DNA of 64,000 nucleotides from DASXKD01 sp963734725 (GCA_963734725.1 CAVTIX010000020.1:473422-537421), one strand, 5' to 3'. Positions 26,082 through 35,698 are shown, numbered from the stretch's first letter. Notes: generated by a model from the sequence alone, not told the origin. Numbers and translations are program-made.

Positions 26082-26780
26082 ATGAGCGAGCAGGGGTGGC
26101 GGCAGTTCCTCGCCGCGGAGGGTGTTGACGACTGGGTCGTACTGCACGGCGGAGCGTTGGCGGTGTTCCGCGTCCCGTCGCTCGGTGAGGCGGCGCAGCT
26201 TGCAGCGGCGGTCGCGCATGTCCCGGGCCTTGAGCGTTCGGGGGCGCTGATGACGATCGCCGATGACCGCCTCACCGTGCGGTTGACCCGCGGCATCTGG
26301 CAGCTGGAACGGCGGCATCTCGACCTGGCGCGGGGCATCTCTGCGGTCGCACGCGGGCATGGGGCCGTCGCCGACCGCGCGGGCGCGCAGGAGGTCCAGC
26401 TTGCCATCGCGGCGAAGCCTGACGATAGCGATGTTGGCTTCTGGCGCGCCGCGCTCGGGTACGCGCCGCTGGCCGAAGACAACGCTGTCGACCGGCTAGG
26501 TCACGGTTCGACGGTCTGGCTGCAAGATCTGGACGGGGCCAAGCTTTTGCGGCACGCAATGCACGTCGACGTGTCTGTCGCTCGCGATCACGTGGCGGAG
26601 CGCGTGGATGCGGCGCTGGCCGCAGGAGGACGTGTGGTGGACGAATCCGGTGCCCCTGCGCACTGGATACTCAGCGATCGCGCCGGCAACCGCGTGTGCA
26701 TCTGCGCCTGGCCCGACGGCGCCACGTCGCCTGCTCCCGATGATCCGAGCGATCAGCGAGAGCACAGCGCGCACGCATGA
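26082..26780 (+). CDS. Pterin-dehydratase-like / VOC fusion protein
   Basis: 232 residues. Residues 1-105 follow the pterin-4a-carbinolamine dehydratase fold (DDWVVLHGGALAVFRVPSLG, AAAVAHVPGLERSG, DLARGISAVARGHG) but lack the clear catalytic His triplet HHP. Residues ~108-220 are a glyoxalase-like domain (DDSDVGFWRAALGY, DGAKLLRHAMHVDVSV, ILSDRAGNRVCICAW). This fusion is known in actinobacteria, role unknown. It meets the frameshifted TauD gene tail to tail. Confidence 0.8.
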   Translation: MSEQGWRQFLAAEGVDDWVVLHGGALAVFRVPSLGEAAQLAAAVAHVPGLERSGALMTIADDRLTVRLTRGIWQLERRHLDLARGISAVARGHGAVADRAGAQEVQLAIAAKPDDSDVGFWRAALGYAPLAEDNAVDRLGHGSTVWLQDLDGAKLLRHAMHVDVSVARDHVAERVDAALAAGGRVVDESGAPAHWILSDRAGNRVCICAWPDGATSPAPDDPSDQREHSAHA

Positions 26781-26853
26781 CGTGCCGGTTGGCGACGGGC
26801 TTGAGCGCCGGCCCTGCCGCAATCCGCGCGACCCTGGCGCCGGCTGGTGCCGG

Positions 26854-27851
26854 TTACGTCGGGTAGCCGCTGCGCCAGGACGCATATTCGGGGCAGAGTG
26901 GCCTGCGGCTTCGGGCCGGCTGATCCACAGTCGCAGCAGGTGCCGTTGATGCGCTGGATCCTGGGGGTCGTCGGCGAAGGCGCTGCGGGTGTGCACGGTC
27001 ACGAAGTTGTTGATGAACTGCAGGTCGCCGGTCTGGAGTTGCATGCCAACAGCGACGCCTGGTCTTTTCGGCAGCGAGTCGTAATACAGGAAGCAGGAGA
27101 CCTCGTCGGCGGTGAGCCGGGGCACCTCGGGGAAGCGCATGGCTGACATAGCCCGGCCGGTCCTGACGGTCGCCGAGAGCGCTCCCCCGAAGTAGCTGTA
27201 GAGCGGCTCCAGGTACCAGCCGGGTGATCCTGGTGGTTCCTCGCTCCGCCAGTCGGTCGGGAAGTTCTTGTGGAGGATGGGCAGGTATTCGGGGTGCTCG
27301 CCGACGACGAAGTTGTACAGCAGTCCGGAGCTGGCGACGAAGCTCTCTCCGCCGTAGAGCGCGGGGCGCAGACACATCAGGCCCACGAAGTCGGTGGAGT
27401 CGGTGTGGAATCCCAGGTCTTCGTTGGTCGCGTACGCTCGTTCGTACGGGCCGCGCCTGCCGAGGTCTCGTATATGCCCTACTAGATCGCCTTTGCGGTT
27501 TTGCGGCACGAGGTTTCCCATGTGCTGGCCCATTACCCAATAGATAATTGTGGCCTCGTCCTCGCTGAACCTGTCGTAGATGGGCAGCCCGCGCAGCAGA
27601 ACGAGCCCCAGGCCGTGCTCCAGCCGGTCCACGATGTCATCGATCCGCTCCTGGAAATGAGGAAGCGGGAAGTCCTCTGCCCGGATCTCGGTGACATCGT
27701 CGAAGTGTTTCTTGGCGACATGCGCGAGCGCTCGCTCGAAATCGGCGAAGTCTTTTTCGGTGAAACGGACGATCCAGCGACCGGGGTCAGCGAGTTCGTC
27801 GCCTCGCCATACATTCGGGCCCGATACCGGCTCGGTGAGAACCTCGGTCAC
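26854..27851 (-). pseudogene. TauD/TfdA-family 2-oxoglutarate dioxygenase, frameshift near the C-terminus
   Basis: Start GTG at 27851 after GAAGGAG. The Fe(II) site is HTDSTD and the distal His in FVTVHTRSAF. Also visible: GLGLVLLRGLPIYDRFSEDE, MGNLVPQNRKGDLVGHIRD. The family end should follow ...LLRLWISRPE. At 26905-26918 the frame breaks: the original frame reads on 400 bases into the neighbouring gene, while another frame gives RRPLCPEYASWRSGYPT and a stop at 26854. One base is gained or lost. The break is after the catalytic core, so activity might remain with an altered tail (stop 26496). Confidence 0.8.
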
Positions 27852-28481
27852 CGCAGACGCTCCTTCGCCGCGCACGCCGTTCCCGCAGCTCATTGTATGG
27901 CTGTGGGGTATTAGCTGGCCTTGAGCTTGCCGCGTGGGCCACGCTCCCGCCACGGCTGGCATGAGTGCACACGCTTCACCGGCTGAGTTGTGCCGCCAAC
28001 CGGGCCGCAGACGAAGTCCGCACAGGCCGCGACGAGGGACGCCAGGTGCGGCGGGTGCCGTGACCATGGCCGTTTTCGCATCCCGGGCGGCCCAGCCCTG
28101 GAACGGCGTCCTGCGGCGCGCCGCCGTCACGCTTGCTGTTACGGCTGAGGCTGTTATTGCCCGCCCGGTTGCTGACCCTGCCATCGCCCGGCTCGCGCAC
28201 CAGGCCCGCCACGGCGCTCGGCCCAGCACACCGCCCTGCGTGATTCCGCTCTCGGTTAGGCACGGGCGTGTCGGACGGCGAGCCGGAGGCCAACCTGGAT
28301 CAGCGCCCAGCCGATCCGTTGCCTGATTGAGGAGGCTGTTCCTGTGGGCTGGGAGAGTGGTCGGTGACAGCTCACCGCCGCCGCCTGCGACTCTGCGATG
28401 CGCTGGCTGGCTAGCGCTTGCATGACGATCGGGTGCATGACCGGTGTTCCTCCGGTGGGTGCGAGCGTCCGGTGGTCGCCG
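27852..28481. other. Intergenic stretch, no gene recognised
   Basis: About 630 bp between the TauD-like gene and the MerR gene. Open frames on both strands are Arg/Ala/Gly-rich without family motifs. The TauD promoter should lie just above 27851. Nothing else seen. Confidence 0.5.
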
Positions 28482-29354
28482 TCATCTGGCCCCGGCGCCA
28501 CCGCGGCTCTCCGGCGGTGGCGAGGTCTCCGGCCGGGTGAACGGCAACTGGACCTCGATCACCTGCTGGCTGACCTCGGCGATATCGTCCACTTCGTTGA
28601 CCCAGACCTCGCGGCCAGGCCCGCGGGCCTGGTAGCCGTGCGCGTCGGCCCACCGGGCCAGGTCGTAATAGACCATCGGAAAGATGCTGGCAGCCGGGCC
28701 GTTGCGAACGGCGATGACCGCCTCGGTTTCGGGGAGGACCAGGTATTTCGCCGGGGGCGGAAGCTCGGCTGGCGGCCCGGCCACGGGCAGGGCCAGGTGG
28801 ACGGTGACGTCGTTGCCGTCGCGGTCTTCGTAGAAGATCATGTACGGTCCGGTTACCTTCGCCAGCCCGGGGATTCCGAGCAGGTCGAACTGCTCACGCA
28901 GGCGGTTGACGACGGGGACGATGTGTTGCGGGCCGTAAGCCGGCGCGGGGGCGGTGAGGGCTACCACGCCCATGGCCGGAATCTTCTTCACGGTGATGTC
29001 ATCTGCTGGCATGGTGCCTTCTTTCGCGATGTAACCAAGCCGCGCCTCGACCTCGAGCAGCTGGTTCTCGCGCGCGGCGAGTTCCTGCTCCAGCTGAGCT
29101 CGCCGGAGCATGAGCATTCCCCGCAGTTCCTCGGGGGTGATCCCGGCCAGCAGTTGCTTGGCCTGGGTCAGGGAGAGCCCAAGTTCCTTGAGCGCCACGA
29201 TCCGGTTGAGCTGACCCAGCTGGCTGGCCGAGTAGTACCGGTAGCCGGACTGCGGATCGACCTTCGCGGGCCGGAGCAGCCCGATCTCGTCGTAGTGCCT
29301 GAGGGTGCGAACCGATACCGTTCCCAGCCGAGCGAACTCGCCGATGCTGAACAT
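28482..29354 (-). CDS. MerR-family regulator with GyrI-like effector domain
   Basis: 290 residues from MFSIGEFARLGTVSVRTLRH. HTH then VDPQSGYRYYSASQLGQLNR and a coiled coil (LRRAQLEQELAARENQLLEV). From ~120: a GyrI-like ligand domain (ITVKKIPAMGVVALTAPAPA, MIFYEDRDGNDVTVHLALPV, WVNEVDDIAEVSQQVIEVQL). Such BmrR-type regulators bind hydrophobic cations. Likely autoregulated through the palindrome at 29370-29388. ATG 29354 is preferred to the GTG at 29369. Confidence 0.88.
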   Translation of the reverse strand: MFSIGEFARLGTVSVRTLRHYDEIGLLRPAKVDPQSGYRYYSASQLGQLNRIVALKELGLSLTQAKQLLAGITPEELRGMLMLRRAQLEQELAARENQLLEVEARLGYIAKEGTMPADDITVKKIPAMGVVALTAPAPAYGPQHIVPVVNRLREQFDLLGIPGLAKVTGPYMIFYEDRDGNDVTVHLALPVAGPPAELPPPAKYLVLPETEAVIAVRNGPAASIFPMVYYDLARWADAHGYQARGPGREVWVNEVDDIAEVSQQVIEVQLPFTRPETSPPPESRGGAGAR

Positions 29355-29369
29355 GACACGAGCCTGCAC

Positions 29370-29388
29370 CTCTCACGCAACGTGAGAG
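29370..29388 (-). promoter_or_regulatory. MerR operator overlapping promoter
   Basis: CTCTCACG-CAA-CGTGAGAG is a perfect 8+3+8 inverted repeat. On the minus strand it follows TTGACT, a -35-like hexamer, so the site sits in the spacer, as MerR regulators require. It ends 16 bp from the chosen ATG. Confidence 0.75.
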
Positions 29389-29814
29389 TCAAGCCCTCCT
29401 AGAAAATCTGGCCTAATCCTGAGACATCCCCACCCCAGCCGAAGCGCGCCAGGCCAGGGCCCGCTGACCGACGGGTTCTGCCGCCATCCTGCCCACCAGC
29501 CCGGCTCAGCGGCCGGCCCGATCACAGTTGGGTCCACTTTCCAAACGGCACGAGCCCAGGGGTGGTCGGCTCGTGAGAGCCTCGGCGGATGGCACAAAAC
29601 GGGCGATCGGCGCTGACCTCCGACGCTTCGCGGCCACACTCTGCAACGCCGCCGGCTCATTCCGGCCGCATCGCCGACCGGGCTAAACGTCACACCTGAT
29701 GATTTATCCCTGCTCCTGGCGGGTGCACGCCGACCCGCCGAGTGCTCTGCGCGGTGAAGCGGAGTGTGGCGGCGACGCTGGGATGGACGCAGATGCGGAT
29801 GATCTGCGTGGGGC
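29389..29814. other. Intergenic stretch, no gene recognised
   Basis: About 425 bp. An antisense open frame exists but is Arg/Pro/Ser-rich with no family pattern. Confidence 0.5.
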
Positions 29815-30276
29815 CTAGCTGCCGGATGACTCAGCGGGGACGCGGGCAGACTGGCGGTCAATGAACCAGCCAGCGGCCGCCGTCGCGGTAGTCGCTGCTG
29901 CCCCGAGCAAGCTCACCGGCACCCCTGCCACGCGGCCAACCGGATGAGGCGGGTCATCAACCGCGGTGCCGGGAACCAGGGGCGCCAGAAAGAACGGCGC
30001 CCAGTAAGCCACCGGCGCCGCCGCCGCGAAGAACCGGGCCCTGGCGTGATCGCCGTCGCCCGACCACACCGACCAGATGTTCGCCGACGACAACGTGACG
30101 GCCATCGCCAGCGCGGTCACCCCATGGAAGCGGGCATGGCCGGGCCAGCGCTCGTTGAAGATGTGCGAGTCATTCCAGTCTGCGGCAACGGGCGCCATTG
30201 CAGTGATCACATTGGCCACGGTGAGCAAGCCCTTCCCGAGCATGCGGCCACCCCGGCCCGAAAGAGGCGGGCTCAT
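29815..30276 (-). CDS. DUF6640-like membrane protein
   Basis: 153 residues from an ATG preceded by GGAGG. About four helices. The conserved block is VAADWNDSHIFNERWPGHAR followed by FHGVTALAM, which I recognise from DUF6640-type membrane proteins (D.N.THIFNP.WPPHARFH). Function unknown. Single gene. Confidence 0.7.
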   Translation of the reverse strand: MSPPLSGRGGRMLGKGLLTVANVITAMAPVAADWNDSHIFNERWPGHARFHGVTALAMAVTLSSANIWSVWSGDGDHARARFFAAAAPVAYWAPFFLAPLVPGTAVDDPPHPVGRVAGVPVSLLGAAATTATAAAGWFIDRQSARVPAESSGS

Positions 30277-30605
30277 CGGCACCTCCGATCGGCTGGACGG
30301 CGTGGCTTCCACGCTACTCATCACAGCGCCGCGCGCCTGATGGCGGTCGATACTGAGGTGCCGATGACCTCCTGACCATCACGCGCCGACGACAGCCGCC
30401 GAGCAGGGGCAGCGGTCCTGTTGCTCACGGTGATCGGCTTTCGCCTCGACGGAGGCACAGTCCCCTCCCGCCTTACCGCGCGCCGACCGGAGCGTGACAG
30501 CATGACCCATCGCACGCGCAGATCCGGGCTGATCTGCGCGTGTGCGTGTCAGTCGTCGCGATGATTGTCCACCGCCATAACGAAAGGGGTATGCGCGCTT
30601 ACTTA

Positions 30606-30634
30606 GTGGTCTGGCCCGTAAGTTCGTCGGGGGT
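30606..30634 (+). repeat. Left terminal inverted repeat of the IS630-type element
   Basis: Begins GTGGTCTGGCCCGTAAGTTC. It pairs with 32205-32233 on the other strand, differing only at the eighth base (G against C). Confidence 0.9.
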
Positions 30635-30975
30635 CAGGTCCAGGCGGTGGGGTCGTTGAGGTAGAGGCCGCAGGCGGTGTCGAGGGCTTGCTGGCAGGTG
30701 CCGATGGGCAGGCCGGTGGGGAAGACCGATTCGTCGTAGTCGTCGTGGCTGGCGCGGTAGATCGCGAACTGCCAGTGGTGGGCGGAGCCGACGTAGCGCA
30801 GCCTGCATAGCTTGAGCGTGGTGGCGTCGGTCAAGGTGGCGTCGATGTAGCTGAAGGTCGCGCGGTGGCGGATGCGCAGGCTGGCGATCTGGGGCCAGCG
30901 TTCGCGGGCCCGGGCGGCCAGGCGCTGTTCCAGGGACGTTTTCGTGGAGTCCGGGTAGGTGGCCACGATGGCCAT
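30634..30975 (-). CDS. IS630 passenger protein, unknown function
   Basis: 113 residues, or 110 if the GTG at 30966 is used (GGGGAAG lies at better distance from it). Sequence includes EQRLAARARERWPQIASLRI, ATFSYIDATLTDATTLKLCR, LRYVGSAHHWQFAIYRASHD and a C-terminal ALDTACGLYLNDPTAWT. Similar small proteins are frequent in actinobacteria. No catalytic motif seen. The stop codon touches the inner end of the left inverted repeat. Possible roles include an accessory or regulatory protein of the element; not shown. Confidence 0.75.
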   Translation of the reverse strand: MAIVATYPDSTKTSLEQRLAARARERWPQIASLRIRHRATFSYIDATLTDATTLKLCRLRYVGSAHHWQFAIYRASHDDYDESVFPTGLPIGTCQQALDTACGLYLNDPTAWT

Positions 30976-31047
30976 CTTCCCCGATGGCCGCGGCGGTCAC
31001 GGCGTGTCGTGCTGGCTCCGGGCTGGCGGGTGCGGCACAACGATCAG

Positions 31048-32199
31048 ATGCCTGTGATCAGCCCATGCCTGATTGCCTTGTCCGCTGAAGAAAAGTCCGT
31101 GTTAATGATCTGTGCCCGGTCAGGGCGCAGCCCAGTACCGTGACCGGCTGCGGGCCCAGATTGTGCTGGCGGCAGCCGCCGGCAAGAACAACGCCGTGAT
31201 CGCCAGACAGCTAGGCGTGTGCACTGACACGGTCCGCAAGTGGCGGCGCCGGTTCGCCGCCGCCCGGCTGGCGGGGCTGAAAGATGCCCCGCGCAGTGGG
31301 CGCCCGCCGGTGTTCACCGCCGCGGACCGGGCCGAGGCCGTGGCGCAGGCGTGCGCGCTGCCCGCCGAGTCCGGCGTGCCGCTGTCGCGGTGGAGCTGCC
31401 CGGAACTGGCCCGCGAACTGGCCGCCCGCCGCCAGATCACGGCCTCGGCCTCCACCATCGGCCGGTGGCTGGCCGCTGACGCACTCAAGCCCTGGCAGCA
31501 CCGGTCCTGGATCTCCGTCCGTGACCCCGAGTTCTCAGTAAAGGCCGCCCGGGTGCTGGACCTGTATGCCGGGATCTGGGACGGCGAGCCGCTGGGCGCA
31601 GGCGACTATGTCATCTGCGCGGATGAGAAGACCTCCATCCAGGCCCGCTGCCGCTGCCACCCTGCCCTGCCCCGGGCAAGGCCCGCGCGATGCGCATCGA
31701 GCACGACTACCGCCGCGGCGGCGCCCTGGCTTACCTGGCCGCCTGGGACGTCCACCGCGGGCAGGTCAGCGGCCGGTGCGAGCACACCACCGGAATCGCG
31801 CCGTTCTCCCGCCTGGTCAAGCAAGTCATGACCACCGAACCCTACGCCAGCGCGGACCGGGTGTTCTGGATCGCAGACAACGGCTCCTCCCACCGCGGCA
31901 CCGCCTCCATCCGGCGGATGACCAAGGCCTGGCCGAACGCGCACCTGATCCACCTGCCCACCCACGCCTCCTGGCTGGACCAGGCAGAAATCTACTTCTC
32001 GATCGTCCAGCGCAAAGTCCTCACGCCCGGCGACTTCACCAATCTCGCCCAGATCCGCGACCGCCTCGCCGCGTTCGAGGCTCGCTACAACGCCATCGCC
32101 AGGCCATTCGGCTGGAAGTTCACCCGCACCGACCTCGATGACCTGCTGCACCGCATCGACGCCCACGACAAAGCGCACCCCTGCGCCCTGGCAGCATGA
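31048..32199 (+). pseudogene. IS630-family transposase with two frameshifts
   Basis: Three frame segments make one protein. Segment 1 (from ATG 31048): LIALSAEEKSVLMICARSGR. The frame changes near 31129. Segment 2: QYRDRLRAQIVLAAAAGKNN, HTH VIARQLGVCTDTVRKWRRRF and first catalytic Asp in VICADEKTSIQAR. The frame returns near 31672-31690. Segment 3: MRIEHDYRRGGALAYLAAWD, second Asp in FWIADNGSSHRGT, and the Glu in WLDQAEIYFSIVQRK. The triad DDE is complete if frames are joined. The two shifts compensate each other. Some IS630 members use programmed frameshifting, but two shifts make decay or error more likely. Confidence 0.85.
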
Positions 32200-32204
32200 G
32201 CGCC

Positions 32205-32233
32205 ACCCCCGACGAACTTACGGGCGAGACCAC
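32205..32233 (-). repeat. Right terminal inverted repeat of the IS630-type element
   Basis: Ends ...CGGGCGAGACCAC on the + strand. Complement of the left repeat with one mismatch. Confidence 0.9.
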
Positions 32234-32320
32234 ATAGCGGGGCTGCGCCCCACCCCAAAAGTCATGCCGGTGCATGGCCGGGGCCTGCGTATGAAAGGGT
32301 GCTGGTTCTGGCCTGGGGTT

Positions 32321-34140
32321 GTGGTAAAGAGCTCCGGCCCGCTGGCCAACGGTGACATCATGTGCCCCTTCATGTACCGCTTGTGCGGTTAGGTGGCCCT
32401 TGCGGGCCTTGCCGCCGGACCGGAGCCTGTCATGACGCTACCGCGCACCACAGCCGATGTCCTGTCCGGCCACGTGCTGTTCGAGGTCGAGTCAGTCGAC
32501 CGGATGTACCTCAACGTCTACCAGCCGAAGCTGCAGTACGGTGGCGGAGTCTCGGCGTTCTTCGTCGGCCACCGCGGGCACAAATACGCGTCATCGGTGC
32601 TGATGGCTCCGATCACTGAGACGTTCGTGGCGAACATTCATCACTTCGTCGATGCCCGGGGACTGGACCTGTTGTCCTTCGGCAAAGGCGAGGACAAGGA
32701 CGCCATCGCGCACAGGTACCTGGCTGACTTCGCCGCGGTCGAGGGCGTGCTGTTCGTCGGCCGCGCCCAGGAGAAGGCCTGGGTGTTCCGCACCCAGAAG
32801 CGCCGCAACCCGGCCACTGGCAAGGAGTACCTGTGGCTGACCCGGGCCATGCTGCAGGTCAACTACTTTTACTTCTACTGCGTGGATGAGGATTTCGGCC
32901 CGTTCTTCATCAAGTTCTGCAGCTACTTCCCCTATAGCGCCAAGCTGTGCCTGAACGCCAACCACTGGGCGCAGCGGCAGGCGGAGAAGGCCGGGATCGG
33001 CTTCACCCCGATGGACAATGCCTTCGCCGCGGTCGATGACGTACCGGCGCTGCAAGCCATCTGCGATTCCTTCGGCGAGGAGCACATCCTGGCGCTGCTG
33101 GAGAAGTGGCTGCAGATCTTGCCGTACCCGTTCACCGAAGACGACACCGCTGCCGGGTACCGCTACGACGTCTCCATCGTCGAGGCGGAGTTCAGCCTCA
33201 CCCAGATGCTGGACCGCCCGGTCACCGGGCGGATCTTCCTGGAGCAAATGATCCGCGACAACCTCGACCTCGGCCGCCCGGACAAGATCAGCCTGATCTT
33301 CGGCCGCCGCATCCATAACGGCCGCAAGCGGCCCACCCGCAGCGAGTTCCGCACCCGGATCATGACGGACAACGTCACCCCGGCCGTCCGTGTCGAGTAC
33401 AAGCACTCAAAGGTCAAGCAGTACCACAAGGAAGGGAGAGCGCTGCGCACCGAGACCGTCATCAATGATCCCAGTGACTTCGGCATCGGCAAAGGGCTAG
33501 CGAACCTGCCCGCACTGCGGCAGGTCGGCTTCACTGCCAACCGGCGCCTGCTGAGCGTCCAGAAAATCAGCCACGACCCCGCTGCCGGCGCCGCCGCGAT
33601 CACCGCCATCACCAGCCCCGTCATCACCCCGGCCGGGACCCGCATCGCGGGCCTGCGTTTCACCGACGAGCGCGTCCAGGCCCTGCTCTCAGCCCTGTGC
33701 GCCTTCAGGCTGCTGCCCAACGGCTTCACCAACCGCGACCTCCGCACCCACCTCGCGCCGCTGCTCGGCAGGCACTATGAGGACATAACCAGCGGGCAGA
33801 TCACCTACGACCTCCGAAGGCTGCGCGTCCACGGCCTCATCGAACGGATCCCCCGCACCCACCGCTACCAGGCCACCGAAACCGGGCTCCGCCACGCCCT
33901 CTTCCTCACCCGCCTGCACGCACGGTTCCTGCGCCCAGGGCTCGCCGAGCTCACCGGGCAGCCCCCGCCCGTCCCGGCGCCCCTGCGCGCCGCCGACCAC
34001 GCCTACCGCACCGCGATCGATCATCTCGCCCGCCAGGCAGGACTAGCCGCATAAACCTCCATCACCCAAGGTCATGGGCCATATACATCAAATTTGACTC
34101 GATCATGGCGGCTTCCGCCGCCCAAAGCTCTTAGCACCAC
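32321..34140 (+). mobile_element. Candidate single-gene mobile unit
   Basis: GTGGTAAAGAGCT (32321-32333) is met at the other end by AGCTCTTAGCACCAC (34126-34140), an imperfect inverted pair. Just inside each lies a short hairpin: GGCC-CGCT-GGCC on the left and GGCGGCttCCGCC on the right. The only gene inside is the large uncharacterised protein. I infer a mobile unit. The repeat is short and could be chance. Confidence 0.35.
32432..34054 (+). CDS. Large uncharacterised protein, possible mobile-element protein
   Basis: 540 residues from the ATG at 32432 after GGAG. N-terminal: HVLFEVESVDRMYLNVYQPK. Middle: FYFYCVDEDFGPFFIKFCSY, CLNANHWAQRQAEKAGIGFT, PMDNAFAAVDD and RVEYKHSKVKQYHKEGRALR followed by TETVIND. 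The last ~150 residues hold winged-helix-like segments (TNRDLRTHLAPLLG, TYDLRRLRVHGLIERIPRTH). The pattern D-E-x-G / N-x-H-W / NAF / K-x-Y-x-K...R-x-E is shared with a widespread family of ~500-residue hypothetical proteins in bacteria, often found in several copies. No DDE triad or known nuclease motif is evident. Function unknown. Confidence 0.75.
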   Translation: MTLPRTTADVLSGHVLFEVESVDRMYLNVYQPKLQYGGGVSAFFVGHRGHKYASSVLMAPITETFVANIHHFVDARGLDLLSFGKGEDKDAIAHRYLADFAAVEGVLFVGRAQEKAWVFRTQKRRNPATGKEYLWLTRAMLQVNYFYFYCVDEDFGPFFIKFCSYFPYSAKLCLNANHWAQRQAEKAGIGFTPMDNAFAAVDDVPALQAICDSFGEEHILALLEKWLQILPYPFTEDDTAAGYRYDVSIVEAEFSLTQMLDRPVTGRIFLEQMIRDNLDLGRPDKISLIFGRRIHNGRKRPTRSEFRTRIMTDNVTPAVRVEYKHSKVKQYHKEGRALRTETVINDPSDFGIGKGLANLPALRQVGFTANRRLLSVQKISHDPAAGAAAITAITSPVITPAGTRIAGLRFTDERVQALLSALCAFRLLPNGFTNRDLRTHLAPLLGRHYEDITSGQITYDLRRLRVHGLIERIPRTHRYQATETGLRHALFLTRLHARFLRPGLAELTGQPPPVPAPLRAADHAYRTAIDHLARQAGLAA

Positions 34141-34283
34141 GAGTGGCTGGACGGCAGGCAGCGCCGGATCGACCAGGCGGTCGAGTTCCCGGCGATTAAC
34201 GTCCGGCTAGCGGCAAGATGACACCCCCGCTGGGGCAGACTTCGCATGGTGGGCCGGTGCCGCGGTGGATGGCGGGAGGGTCG

Positions 34284-35396
34284 ATGCCTGAGGTAGCAGA
34301 TGCCCGAAGCGGTTCTCGCGAGCCGCAGATCATGGAGTTGGATTCGGTGCCCGGGTTCATCGTGTTCGACCTTCCCGGCGCCGCCCTGTCTGCCGGCGGA
34401 ACTCGGCTGGCGCCGGATGTGACCAAGGGCGAGGTGGCTTTGCTCGCGCGAGCCATGACCTACAAGTTCGCTGCGCTCGGCGACAGGATCAGCGGCGCCA
34501 AGGCCGGCCTCGTCGCGGACCCGGCCAACGGCGGGGAACGGGCGGAGTTGATGGCCCGCTACTGCGCCGAGATCCGACCGATGGCGGACGCGGGCCGGTT
34601 CCTGACCGGGCCAGACATGGGGACGTCGGAGGAGGATTTCGCGCCGCTGCGGGAGCGGCGCGCCGCCCCGGCGGCCGTTCGCGCTGTCGTCGACGGCGTG
34701 CCGTTCGAGGACGTCCTCACCGGATTCGGCGTGGCTATCGCCGCGGAGACCGCCCTGGCCGCCGGGCCGGGCGGCGGCGGCCTGGCGGGCCGGTCGGTAG
34801 CGATCGAGGGCTTCGGCAAGGTGGGTGGCGGTGTCGCGCGTGAGGTCGTCCGCCGCGGAGGACAGGTCGTCGCCGTTTCGACGGTCGTGGGGTGCGTCGC
34901 CGACCCAGCCGGGTTAGACGTCGAGTGGCTGCTCGCGCTGCGCCGCGTTCACGGCGATGGGTGCGTGGCGCGCTACGGCCTGCCGGCCGGGCCGCCTGCC
35001 CAGCTTTTCACCGCAGTGGAAGCCGATGTCATCGTCCCTGGAGCCCGCCCGGGAGCGATCGACGAGCGGACTGCCGCGTCACTTCCGCCGAGCGTACGGG
35101 TCCTAGCGCCCGCTGCCAATGTCCCTTACACCGCGAAAGGGGCCGACATAGTGCGCCGCCGGGGCATCATGGCGCTCCCGGATTTCCTCTGCAATGCCGG
35201 GGCGGTGATCGGGTACCGGTCGGCACATGAAGCTACGCCGGAACAGGTCCTCGCTGATGTCGAGGCGAGGATCGGGCAGCTCATACGTCAAGCGCTGAGG
35301 CATCCCGGCGGACCGCTGGCAGGGGCATGCGAGCAAGCTGCCGGGTTTCTGCGCACCTGGTGGGGCGAGCCGCCCGGGCCGCCGCTGATCCACTGA
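34284..35396 (+). CDS. Glu/Leu/Phe/Val dehydrogenase family protein
   Basis: 370 residues from the ATG after GGGAGGG. N-terminal domain: GTRLAPDVTKGEVALLARAM followed by TYKFAALG, with SGAKAG holding the substrate Lys. Rossmann part: GLAGRSVAIEGFGKVGGGVA and APAANVPYTAKGADIVRRRG. C-terminal: ALPDFLCNAGAVIGY as in the family (PDxxxNAGGV). It would deaminate an amino acid with NAD(P)+. The substrate and whether it is a catabolic glutamate or branched-chain enzyme cannot be told. Confidence 0.85.
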   Translation: MPEVADARSGSREPQIMELDSVPGFIVFDLPGAALSAGGTRLAPDVTKGEVALLARAMTYKFAALGDRISGAKAGLVADPANGGERAELMARYCAEIRPMADAGRFLTGPDMGTSEEDFAPLRERRAAPAAVRAVVDGVPFEDVLTGFGVAIAAETALAAGPGGGGLAGRSVAIEGFGKVGGGVAREVVRRGGQVVAVSTVVGCVADPAGLDVEWLLALRRVHGDGCVARYGLPAGPPAQLFTAVEADVIVPGARPGAIDERTAASLPPSVRVLAPAANVPYTAKGADIVRRRGIMALPDFLCNAGAVIGYRSAHEATPEQVLADVEARIGQLIRQALRHPGGPLAGACEQAAGFLRTWWGEPPGPPLIH

Positions 35397-35698
35397 GCAC
35401 AGATCAGCTAACCATCATGTCAGTGGACGCTCCCCCGGCCGCGCCGGCGAAGTTGAAACCCGGCCACGCAGCCGCTGAAGTCCCGCGCCGGCCATGGATT
35501 TCGCCGTAGGAAGCCGCAGCGCGATCAGGCCGGCGGGCATCACGTTCGCGCCTGCGAGGAACAGCAGGCTAACGGTCAGCGCGCCACTGTCCTGGTGGGC
35601 CCGCGACAGCGCGGGGGCCTGGCCGGCGCTTGGTATGGCATTGCCCGCCCCACTCACCGTGCGTAATCGCCCTCTGATCTGGGGCTGTAGGCGGCCGG
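35397..35698. other. Intergenic stretch, no gene recognised
   Basis: About 300 bp between convergent genes. A minus-strand frame has a short hydrophobic LLFLAGANVMPAGLIAL piece but no clear family. Confidence 0.45.

Larger units (their letters stand above)
30606..32233 (+). mobile_element. IS630-type insertion sequence with passenger gene
   Basis: 1,628 bp bounded by terminal inverted repeats that match at 28 of 29 positions. TA occurs just outside the left end and one base outside the right end, as expected for IS630 targets. Inside are a decayed transposase on the + strand and a separate 113-residue gene on the - strand. The stop codons of both genes lie at or near the inner edges of the repeats, so both belong to the element. 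Confidence 0.85.

Noticed and set aside
31112..31831. Programmed frameshift in the IS630 transposase
   Set aside because: Two shifts in opposite directions are needed and no clear slippery site with structure is seen; decay or error is simpler.
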